Shown: positions 15,236-24,419, counted from the stretch's first letter. The stretch is DNA of 30,870 nt from Parcubacteria group bacterium GW2011_GWA2_47_7 (GCA_000999395.1 LCOM01000010.1:1-30870), one strand, 5' to 3'. Notes: a model not told the origin generated them from the letters alone. A program made the numbers and translations.

Positions 15236-15563
15236 GTAACGATCTTCTCACGAGTCCAGAGTGACAAATAAGAGCTTGAACATGTCACCCTTCAAATAAT
15301 TAAGGCCCCACAGGCTTCCATGATTCATATCCGAGGACCCACTGGTTGTCGCCCCGTGCGCACGTGCTGGCGGACACCTTAGGAATGCATTTAACTTTTT
15401 TCAACTTTGATTAAAGTAGTTATTTGAAGGGTAATGTGCTGAAGTATCAATTTTGTATGTTGGATTGAGGGCGGGTTTATAAAGCGCGACGGGCCACCCT
15501 TCTCTTAATCCAATCGGCAAGATAATGAGATGATAAAATAACCGCTTTACGCGGTTATTTTAT
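15236..15563 (+). ncRNA. Large structured non-coding RNA, family not recognised
   Basis: About 330 nt between a near-consensus promoter and an intrinsic terminator, with no ORF. The ends pair: ATCTTCTCA (15242-15250) with TGAGATGAT (15526-15534), one mismatch. Inside are a hairpin GTGACA/TGTCAC (15261-15288); a perfect 13-bp long-range helix (15287-15299 with 15420-15432); within it TAAGG/CCTTA (15301-15305 with 15377-15381), a GC-rich arm around 15344-15378 and a hairpin ACTTT/AAAGT (15404-15417); and a 3' hairpin TTGGATTGAG/CTTAATCCAA (15460-15513, one G-U). A closed terminal helix plus multi-branch core is the style of RNase P RNA, 6S RNA or similar, but the conserved motifs of RNase P, tmRNA, SRP RNA and 6S were not found. 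Flanking genes ruvB and pilB are both on the other strand. Confidence 0.72.
15533..15563. terminator. Terminator shared by the structured RNA and pilB-like gene
   Basis: A perfect 13-bp stem (15533-15545 with 15551-15563, loop TTTAC), core AACCGC/GCGGTT with A/T-rich ends on both sides. The 139 bp from here to the next stop hold nothing recognised. Confidence 0.9.
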
Positions 15564-15702
15564 TGGTTGGTAAAAATTTGCAGAATATTTTCGTTTACTG
15601 TGATACAAGTTCGGTGAACATATTACTCATCTGCCTATCCGGACATCGCATCTTTATTGCCTCGAACATCATCCAAATGATTGCCAATCAATTCCCTGTT
15701 GA

Positions 15703-17382
15703 CTATCGGCTCTCATCGAGACCGACGGCGCGCTCGATTTCCGAGAGTGACGTCATTCCCGTAATGCATTTCACCATACCGTCTTGGCGCATATCGAGAA
15801 GCCCTTGTGGCTTAGATGCTTCCTTTATTTCGCGTTCACTCGGGTTTTCTCTGAGTATTTCTTCGATTGCACGGTCCATGAGGATTCCCTCGTAAATGGA
15901 AACTCGACCCTTGAACCCAGTAAAGGAGCATTTCTCACAACCCTTCGGTTGCCAAAGATGTTCTGGAAATTCGACTTTTGGGCGATATTTTTTGATTTCC
16001 GGAAATTCCCGATTAAGGGCGTCGAGTTCCTTTCCCTCAAGGACGTATTCTTCTTTGCAGTGAACACACAATCGGCGGACAAGGCGCTGTCCAATGGCGA
16101 TGTTGAGTGCGGAGCTTATGATCTTTGGATTGACGCCGATATCAATGAGACGGGGAATAGCACCTGCGGCATTGTTGGTGTGCAGGGTTGAAAAGACAAG
16201 GTGACCGGTCAGCGCGGAGTCGATGGCGACGGATGCGGTTTCTTCATCTCGGATCTCACCAACCATGATGACATCAGGGTCTTGGCGTACGGCGGCGCGA
16301 AGACCGTGAGAGAAGTCATATCCTTGGTCGTGGTCTATTTGTGTCTGTGAAATGCCATCGAGGTGGTATTCAATAGGGTCTTCAATGGTTATAATCTTGA
16401 CCTGAGGGTTACGGAGTTTTTTGAGACAGGCATAAAGTGTCGTCGTTTTTCCGGAGCCAGTCGGTCCAGTCGTGAGTATCAATCCGTTTGGTTTTCCTAT
16501 CTGTTCCATCATGATTGCGTAGAAATATTCGTCCATCCCAAGCTCTTCAAGTGGGACAGAAATTGAATTAGGATTCAAAATACGCATGACGACTGATTCA
16601 GCATATGCGGCGGGAAGTATCGATGTACGCACTTCGACATCAATACCGCTAATCTTAATAGTGAAACGACCATCTTGGGCCTCATGGACGATATTGAGCT
16701 TTACTCCCGCTAGGAGTTTGATGCGTGCCAATACCTTCTTGTAACTCGCGTGAGTAATTTCAACGACGTCTTGAAGAATACCATCAAGGCGATAGCGTAC
16801 GCGTACAGTCTCTTTTTCGGGTTCAATGTGTACGTCGGATACGTTCGTTGCAACTGCACCACCCAAGATGATTTCAACGACAGTGGAAAGTGAGTGCACA
16901 TCTCCGGATGCCGTGGCGCCCTCTACGACGGCGCGGACATCAGAAATCGTCTTGATTGATGAGACGTACTTTTGCATTGTTTCATTCGAAACAGACATGA
17001 TCCCCGCTGTTTCAGCCTTTGCATGGGAAACTTCTTTGTATATCTCCCACGCTCGCGCGATGCCAAATTCTGATGCAATCGACATCGTAGAAGTGTAGCC
17101 TTGACGAGTGAGTTCATCCAATACTTGGGCAACACCCTCAATATTCGGAGTGAGCACGGCGAGATTAACGTTGTGTTTGTCTACTCCATAGACGATGAGT
17201 TTCGCTTTCCGCGCTGTTTCTTCCGAAATGAGGCGTGCGGCGCCATTATTAATAATGACACGTGAAAGGTCTACATAAGGAAGGTCGTAACGCTCGGAAA
17301 GAATTTTTGCGAGCCCCTCGGCCTCATTTTCTCGCATATCGCTGTATGCTTTTGTTTGCTTTGGGTCTTGGGTAAATGTCAT
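15703..17382 (-). CDS. PilB/GspE-type IV pilus assembly ATPase
   Basis: 559 residues from the ATG at 17382; earlier in-frame starts lie upstream of the promoter. An N-terminal MshEN-like domain (about 15-150) includes RYDLPYVDLS. The ATPase domain has Walker A GPTGSGKTTT (306-315), Asp box TIEDPIEY, Walker B VIMVGEIRDEET and the His box STLHTNNA. Two CxxC pairs (CVHC, CEKC) form the zinc motif of PilB/GspE. It powers polymerisation of a type IV pilus, which Patescibacteria commonly keep for attachment and DNA uptake. No other pil genes are adjacent. It is divergent from the FN3 surface protein, and the two share an 87-bp promoter region. Intact. Confidence 0.92.
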   Translation of the reverse strand: MTFTQDPKQTKAYSDMRENEAEGLAKILSERYDLPYVDLSRVIINNGAARLISEETARKAKLIVYGVDKHNVNLAVLTPNIEGVAQVLDELTRQGYTSTMSIASEFGIARAWEIYKEVSHAKAETAGIMSVSNETMQKYVSSIKTISDVRAVVEGATASGDVHSLSTVVEIILGGAVATNVSDVHIEPEKETVRVRYRLDGILQDVVEITHASYKKVLARIKLLAGVKLNIVHEAQDGRFTIKISGIDVEVRTSILPAAYAESVVMRILNPNSISVPLEELGMDEYFYAIMMEQIGKPNGLILTTGPTGSGKTTTLYACLKKLRNPQVKIITIEDPIEYHLDGISQTQIDHDQGYDFSHGLRAAVRQDPDVIMVGEIRDEETASVAIDSALTGHLVFSTLHTNNAAGAIPRLIDIGVNPKIISSALNIAIGQRLVRRLCVHCKEEYVLEGKELDALNREFPEIKKYRPKVEFPEHLWQPKGCEKCSFTGFKGRVSIYEGILMDRAIEEILRENPSEREIKEASKPQGLLDMRQDGMVKCITGMTSLSEIERAVGLDESR

Positions 17383-17389
17383 GAATACT

Positions 17390-17463
17390 ATTGTACTCTG
17401 TCTTTCTTGGCTCAACAAGAATATATTTTTATGGTTGACAAATTATTGATAATGGTGTATAGT
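17390..17463. promoter_or_regulatory. Divergent pair of leaderless promoters (pilB-like / FN3 protein)
   Basis: Plus strand: TTGACA (17435-17440), 17 bp, TATAGT (17458-17463), with the FN3 ATG six bases later. Minus strand: TTGTTG (17413-17418), 17 bp, TACAAT (17390-17395), with the pilB ATG seven bases later. Neither side leaves room for a Shine-Dalgarno. The shared region suggests joint control of the pilus motor and the surface protein. Confidence 0.85.
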
Positions 17464-17469
17464 GGCTTC

Positions 17470-19092
17470 ATGAATAAGACGAAAGAGATAATCATATTTC
17501 TTCTTGCTGTCGTGTTTTTCACGGCAATTCCGAGCACCTTTGCGCTCGCTTATCAGTCTGCGCCAATTGCGATTACAAAAGCGGCGACTTTTGTCACCGA
17601 AAAGAGTGCCAAACTGAATGGGCAAGTGAATCCTAACGAAATGACCGATACCATCCAGTGGTTTGAGTGGGGTATTTCCGGACAAAATAATACTCTTTAT
17701 GAAACGAAACGCGTGAGGGCATCAGGCTCGAATCGTAATGTGATGGTAAATGATACGGCCGATATTATTGGGCTTGCACCGAAAACACAGTATTTTTATC
17801 GGCAAGTTGCAGAAAATAGTCGGGGGAAGGATTTTGGTCAAACCGTATATTTTACAACAATGGCGCTTCCTCCCACACCGCCCGAGCTTGTTATTATTGA
17901 GACGAAGGACCCAAAGACAATCGCTGAGACGACAGCAATACTCGAGGGTTACGTCAGTCCTCACGGAGATAAGGCAACGAAAGCATGGTTTGAATGGGGG
18001 CAGATGCAGCAGCTCGAAAACCGAACTATTGCAAAGACGGTTCCTGCAAACTCTGGCTACTTTGACAGTGCACTCACCAATCTGACTCCTGGGACAACAT
18101 ATTTTTATCGTATTGTCGCAGAAAATAGCGTCGGGCGTGTCTATGGCACAGCCCGTATGTTTTCTACGAAAGGAACACCTCCTCCTTCTGAGGCTCCGAT
18201 AAGTCAAGTATTACCATCATCTCCATACGGGGGGGATAATACTGCCCGCCCAACCACATCGAGTGGTGCAAGCGCCGCCGGTTCATCCAATGGTCTACCC
18301 GGATCTTCAACCGCTAATCGCCCCGGTGATTTCTTTGGATTATTTAGCAAAAAACCGGCGTCAACTGGTGCGACGAGCGGTTCAAACACTACTCAATCGA
18401 CACAAACCGCGAGCGTTGCCGAAGCTTCAGGGCCGATAACCTCTATTTGGAACACCTTAATGGGCGGCTCAAAGAGTAATGTGGTTATTGAAAAAGTGGG
18501 ATCGACAGACGTGCCGGCGCATTCTCCCGTTGAGTATCGTATTGCGTATCATTACCGCGAACCGTCTGTTGCCTCTGATGCAATGCTCTTGATCGTGTTG
18601 CCAAGCGATGTGGTGTATATCGGTGACAACACCAACAATGAACTATTGCTACAGGAGGGAACTGGTAGTGGAGAGCGCACCTATATATTGCCCATCGGCA
18701 GGCTTGAGGAGGGCTCCACGAGGACGATGAGTATTCTTGGAATGACCACAGGAAGCGCAGGGGGGTTTCCTGATGTTCATGCGACGTTGCGATATCAAAA
18801 TGCAACCGGAGCACATGTTGTGGATTCGGGTGAAGTCGGCACCGAGACCCCCACGCCAGAGCAGCAGGTTGCGGCAAGTGGAAATGGTGGTGGCATCGGA
18901 TTTCTTCCTAGCTCGCTCTGGGGCTGGCTACTCTACATCATGGTCATTGTGCTCGCTATTATTGGAATTCGAAAAGGACGAGAATATTACGACCGAAGAA
19001 AAGAGGAAATTGCCAGTAGTGGTGATGAGGATGACAATGTCCGGCTAGCACGCATGTTGCCTACGTCAGAAGAAACGCCGATCAAGGCCTAA
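17470..19092 (+). CDS. Surface-anchored protein with two FN3-like domains
   Basis: 540 residues. The ATG at 17470 gives a signal peptide (EIIIFLLAVVFFTAIPSTFALA) and fits the promoter. Two FN3-like repeats span about 30-140 and 140-235; each has 'A.L.G.V.P.....WFEWG' followed by 'T.YFYR.VAENS.G...G......T'. A Ser/Thr/Gly/Pro-rich linker (about 240-330) leads to a DUF11-like beta domain (about 335-465). One transmembrane helix near the end (LLYIMVIVLAIIGI) is followed by a basic tail RKGREYYDRRKEE, so the protein is held in the membrane with its bulk outside. A role in adhesion or in a surface layer is inferred. Its divergent partner is the pilus ATPase. Confidence 0.85.
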   Translation: MNKTKEIIIFLLAVVFFTAIPSTFALAYQSAPIAITKAATFVTEKSAKLNGQVNPNEMTDTIQWFEWGISGQNNTLYETKRVRASGSNRNVMVNDTADIIGLAPKTQYFYRQVAENSRGKDFGQTVYFTTMALPPTPPELVIIETKDPKTIAETTAILEGYVSPHGDKATKAWFEWGQMQQLENRTIAKTVPANSGYFDSALTNLTPGTTYFYRIVAENSVGRVYGTARMFSTKGTPPPSEAPISQVLPSSPYGGDNTARPTTSSGASAAGSSNGLPGSSTANRPGDFFGLFSKKPASTGATSGSNTTQSTQTASVAEASGPITSIWNTLMGGSKSNVVIEKVGSTDVPAHSPVEYRIAYHYREPSVASDAMLLIVLPSDVVYIGDNTNNELLLQEGTGSGERTYILPIGRLEEGSTRTMSILGMTTGSAGGFPDVHATLRYQNATGAHVVDSGEVGTETPTPEQQVAASGNGGGIGFLPSSLWGWLLYIMVIVLAIIGIRKGREYYDRRKEEIASSGDEDDNVRLARMLPTSEETPIKA

Positions 19093-19103
19093 CCATTTTT
19101 GCG

Positions 19104-19131
19104 AAAGAGCCCTCACGTTTGGGGGCTTTTT
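19104..19131 (+). terminator. Terminator after the FN3 protein
   Basis: AAGAGCCC (19105-19112) pairs with GGGCTTTT (19123-19130), one G-T wobble, and a T-run follows. Confidence 0.75.
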
Positions 19132-19147
19132 GTGAGAGAATAAGAAT

Positions 19148-19597
19148 ATGGAAAAACTCATTAAAAATATGGGTGATATGGAGATTGCCACCAAGGAGAT
19201 TCTTGAGGCAACTATCTCAATAGCTGAATCTTCACCGAAGTTGCATGCGACAGTTCTCGGACTTTCAGGCGAGCTTGGTGCAGGGAAGACGACTTTTACG
19301 CAGTTTTTTGCGCGAGCGCTCGGAATTTCCGAGTCGGTGCCGTCTCCGACATTTGTAATCGCGCGGTTTTACGATATTTCGGGACATGGTCCATTCCGTC
19401 GACTGGTGCATGTTGATGCGTACCGAATCGAGTCGGAGGAAGAACTCCGTCCTCTTGGATGGAAAGCGATACTCGCAGAGCCCACTAATCTTATTCTTGT
19501 GGAGTGGCCGGAAAAACTCTTGGGACAATATCCTGTTGATGCGAAGACAATAACTTTTCGCGTGGTCGACGAAACGACTCGCGGTATAACGGTATGA
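19148..19597 (+). CDS. tsaE: TsaE, tRNA threonylcarbamoyladenosine biosynthesis ATPase
   Basis: 149 residues, the normal size. Walker A is in GELGAGKTTFTQFFARALG (about 42-50); SPTFVIARFY and HVDAYRIESEEELRPLGW are diagnostic, and VEWPEKLL is the conserved 'vEWaer' motif. TsaE works with TsaB and TsaD to make t6A37 on ANN-decoding tRNAs; tsaB, tsaC and tsaD are not in the window. Its stop overlaps the start of the ABC gene by 4 bp (ATGA, 19594-19597), so the two are translationally coupled. Intact. Confidence 0.93.
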   Translation: MEKLIKNMGDMEIATKEILEATISIAESSPKLHATVLGLSGELGAGKTTFTQFFARALGISESVPSPTFVIARFYDISGHGPFRRLVHVDAYRIESEEELRPLGWKAILAEPTNLILVEWPEKLLGQYPVDAKTITFRVVDETTRGITV

Positions 19598-21370
19598 GAA
19601 GAGATTTTTCAAATAAAAACCTTGAAGAAATTCCCTCAAAATGGTTCGACCGATTTATGCGGAAGGTACTCGGCGCGAAAGATGTTATTTTTTTTGCGCA
19701 GAAAGAACAGAACATTCAAGCACGTGATGTGTTGAGGCTTTTTTATGAGTCACTGCGGAAATTTCCCCTAAGTATCATCGCGGTAATTTCGGCAACAATT
19801 TTTTCGAGCATTCTTTTGATTATCATTCCGCTCTATTACAAAAATTTCTTTGATGTATTATCGAGCGGGGGTGATGCCACTGGTAATGCAATATTACTGC
19901 GCAATACGATTCTTGTGATATTTGGACTCAATATTACTATTTTTGTTACTCGCCGCATTACGAGTTTTGGAAATAATTACCTTGCATCGAGCATGACGGC
20001 AAGTTTACGGTCGCGCGCCTTTGCTTACCTCATTGACCACTCTCAGCGGTTTTTTACGGGAACGTTTACTGGCACCCTCGTCCAGCGAGTAAATAGATTC
20101 GCCAATGCATATGATCGACTCGCGGACCGAATCATTTTTGACATTATTCCGATTATTATTCAGGTGATTGGGGTTGCATGGATATTGTTTCGCGAGCGAC
20201 CAATTATGGCACTCATCGTGCTTGTTTGGGCATTCATATTTATTTCGAGTAACTATGCCTTTGGCCATTGGAAATTAAAATATGACATTGCAAGCGCCGC
20301 ACAAGACTCAAAGACCGCTGGGGTGCTCGCGGATATCATCACCAACCAGCCAACGGTTGATGCACACGGCTCGCACGCTATTGAAAAATCTCGATATCAG
20401 AATGAAGTGAACATCCAAATGCGCATGTCGCGCTTCAGGTGGAATCTGGGAGAATCCATGGAGAGTATCCAAGGTTTTTTTGTTGTTCTCGTTGAATTTG
20501 CCGTCTTCTATGTTGGTGTCGGGCTTTGGGTGAAGGGGGAATTTTCTATCGGGTTATTCGTTCTTGTGCAGGCGTATATCATCCGTCTCTCAAATCAACT
20601 TTGGTCTTTTAGTAGAATTATTCGAGATATCTACGAAACATTCGCAGATGCAAAGGAAATGGCTGAAATTATGCTCGCCCCGCACGAAATCATCGAAACT
20701 GATGAGGCGGAAAAAATCGAACACGTGGAGGGAGTAATTCAATTCGATCACGTGAGCTTTGGTTATCAGAAGGAGGAAACGGTCATTGATTTTGCGACGA
20801 CGATTAAGTCCGGGGAGCGTGTCGCACTTGTCGGACCATCCGGTGCGGGCAAGTCGACGATAGTGAAGTTACTCTTTCGTTTTTATGATTCAACGGAAGG
20901 AGATATTTTGATTGATGGAGTTTCCGTCCGCAAACTTTCAATCCGCAGCAGAACTCGCTCATTGCCATGAGTTTATTGAACACCTTCCTGCGAAGTACGA
21001 AACATTAGTCGGAGAGCGTGGGATCAAGCTTTCCGGAGGTGAGCGTCAGCGCGTCGCGCTCGCACGCGCATTTCTTCGGAATGCCCCGATTATCGTACTT
21101 GATGAAGCAACATCCTCTCTTGATTCGGAGTCTGAGCGACATATTCAGGAGGCACTCTCCACTCTTATGAATGGACGCACAACACTTGTTATTGCACATC
21201 GACTCTCCACCATTCGCTCAATGGACCGCATCATTGTTATGGATAAGGGGCGCATCATCGAAGATGGAAGTCATGAGGAATTACTGAAACAAAAAGGAAT
21301 GTACGCACATTTATGGGGGTTACAGCAGGGAGGATTTATTGCTGGTGGCACAAAAGAGAAGCATTTTTAA
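19594..21370 (+). pseudogene. ABC exporter (fused TM + nucleotide-binding domain), broken by an internal deletion and frameshift
   Basis: Frame 1 (19594 to about 20950) encodes a six-helix ABC exporter membrane domain, then an ATPase domain with Walker A GPSGAGKST (about residue 414), up to GVSVRKLSIRS. Frame 2 (about 20946-21370) resumes with AAELAHCHEFIEHLP, the signature LSGGERQR, Walker B IIVLDEATSSLD and the switch IAHRLSTI. The join leaves out about 37-39 residues that hold the Q-loop ('..i..VPQdp.LF..t..eNi'). The offset requires a loss of 3n+2 nt. Frame 1 as written stops at 20970, and the ORF for frame 2 can start only at non-native positions. Homodimeric exporters of this type move lipids or peptides; the substrate is unknown. 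Coupled to tsaE upstream. Confidence 0.88.
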
Positions 21371-21376
21371 GGATTT

Positions 21377-21406
21377 TTGTACTCTCTCGGCGAGGACTGA
21401 TATGAT
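21377..21406 (+). promoter_or_regulatory. polA promoter, leaderless
   Basis: TTGTAC (21377-21382), 18 bp, TATGAT (21401-21406), ending six bases before the polA ATG at 21413. Confidence 0.6.
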
Positions 21407-21412
21407 GTGGGG

Positions 21413-23824
21413 ATGGTTACAAAAACTCATGCAAAACGACTTGTGCTTTTTGATGCGCATGCAATTGTGCATCGGGCATATCACGCACTTCCGGATTTTA
21501 AGACATTGGCGGGAGAGCCGACGGGTGGGCTTTACGGACTCTCGACGATGCTCATAAGAAGCATCCAAGAATTCTCTCCCGACTATATGGCGGCGTGCTA
21601 CGACCTTCCTGGGCCGACGTTTCGCCACAAAGAATACAAAGACTATAAAGCAGGAAGGGTAAAAGCCGACGAAGAACTCAAGCAGCAGCTTGAGCGTAGT
21701 CGCGATATTTTCACGGCATTTCATATTCCGATTTACGACAAACCTGGATTTGAGGCGGATGACATGCTCGGGACAATCGTTGAGCAATTAAAAAAAGAAA
21801 AAGATCTCGAAATTCTTATCGTGACCGGCGATATGGATACGCTCCAGCTTGTTTCGGGAAAACGTGTTCGTGTCTATACCCTTCGGAAGGGCATCAACGA
21901 TACTGTGGTGTACGACGAAGAGAAGGTGATGGAGCGCTTTGGATTTTACCCACTCCTCCTTCCTGATTACAAGGGACTTCGCGGTGATCCCTCCGATAAC
22001 ATCATCGGCATTGCAGGTATCGGTGAAAAGACGGGAAGCGAATTAATGCAAAAATTTGGGTCTATCGAAGGAATATATAAGGCACTCAAAAAAAACAAAC
22101 AGGCGGTTATTGATACAGGAATCAAACCACGAATTGTGGAGCTTTTAATAGCAGGTGAAGAGGACGCACATTTTTCAAAAATGCTGGCGACAATCCGCCG
22201 TGACGCACCCATTGTCTTTATGCTTCCAAAAAAGACATGGCCGGAAACATTTACCGCGGACAGTGCGATTACATTATTTAATCAACTCGAATTTAAAACA
22301 CTTGGTGCGCGCGTGAAATTGCTCTTATCGAAAGGGGGAGATGCAGAGGTGGTGATGGTAAATGGTAAAAAGAAAGAGAAAAAGGATGATGCGACGTTTT
22401 TTGCAAAGGAGGAGGTGTACGATCAAGAATTACTTCGGAAGACAGCGATAGGTTTATGGATACTCAATTCAGACCTCACTACTCCCGGAATAGAGGAGAT
22501 CAAGGACCACACAGGGGAGGTCGAACTTGCGATAGCGCACAAGAAAATCATTGAAGAACTCTCCAAGCAGGGACTGCTTCATATTTATGAGGACATAGAG
22601 CTCCCGCTTATTTCCATTCTCGCACGTGCGCAGGAGCATGGGGCACTTATCGATATCGACTATCTCAAAAAACTATCACTCGACTACCATCAAAAGCTTA
22701 CGGTTGCGGAAAAGGCCATCTATAAAGAGGCGGGAGAGGAATTTAATATTAATTCCCCAAAACAGCTTGGCGTCATTCTTTTTGATAAAATGCAGCTCAC
22801 CGCGAAAGGGCTCAAAAAAACTGCGGGTGGAGCACGGAGTACACGCGAGTCTGAACTCGAAAAAATGAAAGACGCGCATCCTATCATTGCGTCAATACTT
22901 TCCTATCGGGAACTGCAGAAACTGCTCTCCACCTACATCGACAATATCCCGTTGTTGGTCGACAAGCACAACAGACTTCATGCGACCCTTCATCAAGACG
23001 GTACAACAACGGGACGGTTTTCATCATCGAACCCAAATATTCAAAATATTCCTGTGCGCGAGGGGCTTGGGGCAGTCATTCGTGATGCATTTATCGCCCC
23101 ACCGCAGCATCTATTGATTGCGTTCGATTACTCTCAAATTGAGATGCGCGTACTAGCAATGCTTTCAGGAGATCCTGGGTTAACAGAAATATTTCAGTCG
23201 GGAGAGGACATTCATACCTCTGTTGCATCGCGAGTTTTCCGTGTCCAATCAAAAGATGTGACGAAGGAAATGCGCCGTCGCGCAAAGGTCATCAACTTTG
23301 GCATTATCTATGGTATGGGAGTGAACGCACTCAAAACAAATCTGGGCTCAACACGGGAGGAAGCACAGGAATTTTATGATCAATATTTTGTGACATTCCC
23401 GAAGATTGCCGCATATTTTGATGAGGTAAAAAAGGAGGCAACCAAAAAGGGCTATACGGAAACGATTATGGGACGACGGAGATATTTTCCCAACCTTCGT
23501 TCACGGCTTCCATTTATGAAAGCAATGGCGGAGCGTATGGCGATGAACGCGCCGCTGCAGGGCACCGCAGCAGATTTCGTGAAGATGGCGATGAAGAAAG
23601 TCGATGACGCGCTCTCGGGTGCCGACATGGCGTCGGAAGCAGTGCTCATTCTTCAGGTACACGACGAGCTGATTTTTGAGATAAAAGATGATCCGAAAGT
23701 GATAGAAAAAATGACAATCATCGTGCGAGATGCTATGACGTCGGTGAATGATGCAACAAAGGGTGCCCATATCCCGCTCGTTGTCGATAGCAAAATCGGC
23801 AAACGCTGGGGGTCACTTGTTTGA
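21413..23824 (+). CDS. polA: DNA polymerase I
   Basis: 803 residues. The 5' nuclease domain (1-290) is complete, with LVLFDAHAIVHRAYHA, FEADDMLG, VTGDMDTLQLV and GDPSDNIIGIAGIGEKT. The polymerase domain is complete: DGTTTGRFSSSNPNIQNIP, motif A FDYSQIEMRVLA, motif B RRRAKVINFGIIYGMG and motif C QVHDELIFE. The middle (about 300-400) is short and shows no DxE-type 3'-5' exonuclease motif, so proofreading is probably absent. It fills gaps and removes RNA primers. The ATG at 21413 fits the promoter and begins MVTKTHAKRLVLF; a GTG two codons up is less likely. Its 3' end is overlapped by an unknown minus-strand gene. Confidence 0.96.
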   Translation: MVTKTHAKRLVLFDAHAIVHRAYHALPDFKTLAGEPTGGLYGLSTMLIRSIQEFSPDYMAACYDLPGPTFRHKEYKDYKAGRVKADEELKQQLERSRDIFTAFHIPIYDKPGFEADDMLGTIVEQLKKEKDLEILIVTGDMDTLQLVSGKRVRVYTLRKGINDTVVYDEEKVMERFGFYPLLLPDYKGLRGDPSDNIIGIAGIGEKTGSELMQKFGSIEGIYKALKKNKQAVIDTGIKPRIVELLIAGEEDAHFSKMLATIRRDAPIVFMLPKKTWPETFTADSAITLFNQLEFKTLGARVKLLLSKGGDAEVVMVNGKKKEKKDDATFFAKEEVYDQELLRKTAIGLWILNSDLTTPGIEEIKDHTGEVELAIAHKKIIEELSKQGLLHIYEDIELPLISILARAQEHGALIDIDYLKKLSLDYHQKLTVAEKAIYKEAGEEFNINSPKQLGVILFDKMQLTAKGLKKTAGGARSTRESELEKMKDAHPIIASILSYRELQKLLSTYIDNIPLLVDKHNRLHATLHQDGTTTGRFSSSNPNIQNIPVREGLGAVIRDAFIAPPQHLLIAFDYSQIEMRVLAMLSGDPGLTEIFQSGEDIHTSVASRVFRVQSKDVTKEMRRRAKVINFGIIYGMGVNALKTNLGSTREEAQEFYDQYFVTFPKIAAYFDEVKKEATKKGYTETIMGRRRYFPNLRSRLPFMKAMAERMAMNAPLQGTAADFVKMAMKKVDDALSGADMASEAVLILQVHDELIFEIKDDPKVIEKMTIIVRDAMTSVNDATKGAHIPLVVDSKIGKRWGSLV

Positions 23825-24077
23825 GAATAAAATCCTTACTGTCCAAGGGGACACCTTTAATTAGCGCTTGAACTGCAATAATCAGTGCATTGAGATATTC
23901 CTCGCCACGCGCTTGCGCACGTTGTACCATCGTAACTTTTCTGGCAGCGAGAAGTTGCTCCCACTTTGCTAGGTTCGACTTCCGGTCTTTAGGCACCTTT
24001 TTAAACCTGCTGTCACAATCGGCGATGTGTGCGCTGAAATCAGCATCTACTTGTTTAGCAAAGAGCGGTAGGGCCAT
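23733..24077 (-). CDS. Small helical protein of unknown function
   Basis: 114 residues from the ATG at 24077. This start has a clear Shine-Dalgarno (AAGGAG, about 7 nt upstream), unlike most genes here. The first 85 residues look like a helical bundle rich in Ala, Lys and Gln (LFAKQVDADFSAHIADCD, KWEQLLAARKVTMVQRAQA). The last about 25 residues (CRFCYRQRAGYGHPLLHH) are read from the antisense of the polA end and change in character, so the original C-terminus may be lost. I recognise no family. It sits between polA and the holA-like gene on the opposite strand, under an inverted-repeat promoter, which suggests an inserted gene. Confidence 0.55.
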   Translation of the reverse strand: MALPLFAKQVDADFSAHIADCDSRFKKVPKDRKSNLAKWEQLLAARKVTMVQRAQARGEEYLNALIIAVQALIKGVPLDSKDFILKQVTPSVCRFCYRQRAGYGHPLLHHSPTS

Positions 24078-24112
24078 ACCCAACTCCTTAAAAAGTCCCA
24101 AATTGATAGTGT

Positions 24113-24145
24113 GCTACCGTTTTGAGGAAGTCAACGAACGGTAGC
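24113..24145 (-). promoter_or_regulatory. Inverted repeat flanking a -35 box (possible operator)
   Basis: GCTACCGTT (24113-24121) and its complement AACGGTAGC (24137-24145) flank TTGACT on the minus strand (24129-24134), a -35 candidate for the gene at 24077. The -10 is weak (CACTAT at 17 bp). A protein bound to the repeat would block the promoter. Confidence 0.4.
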
Positions 24146-24405
24146 GATTATTGCGTCGAATAATGTTGTATTACATTAGAATTATCCGCACTTTATATCT
24201 GCTTATTGTGTGGAGTTTTTAATGAAAAAGTCATTTTTGATTGATGATTGAGCAAGATTTTCGTTGGGGTGCGATCTGTTTTTACATAGCGCTCCGTATT
24301 CAAAAATGGAAGTACTTTTGGGGTGCCTGATTGAGATCAAATTCGCAGTGGGGGGGTAGAATCACGAAAGTAGACGTTTTTTGTGAGACTCAGTGGGTTT
24401 CATGG
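24146..24405. other. Non-coding stretch with nothing recognised
   Basis: The gap between the unknown minus-strand gene and the holA-like gene is 342 bp. Apart from the inverted repeat at its left end and the promoter at its right end I see no ORF, terminator or clear structure. Confidence 0.5.
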
Positions 24406-24411
24406 TAAAAT
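24406..24411 (+). promoter_or_regulatory. holA-like gene -10, leaderless spacing
   Basis: TAAAAT ends eight bases before the ATG at 24420; TTGTGA (24381-24386) is a possible -35, but the spacer would be 19 bp. Confidence 0.4.
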
Positions 24412-24419
24412 CGACCAAT

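Noticed and set aside
15141..15239. 32-codon frame MPQVRLFPKKKEFNFMQFGF...
   Set aside because: It overlaps the strong promoter of the structured RNA, and its 3' part is simply the promoter sequence read as codons; no other support.
15236..15563. RNase P RNA, tmRNA, SRP RNA or 6S RNA as the identity of the structured RNA
   Set aside because: The conserved core motifs of these RNAs were looked for and not found; a short resemblance to the RNase P 'GGUAAGAGC' loop was judged chance.
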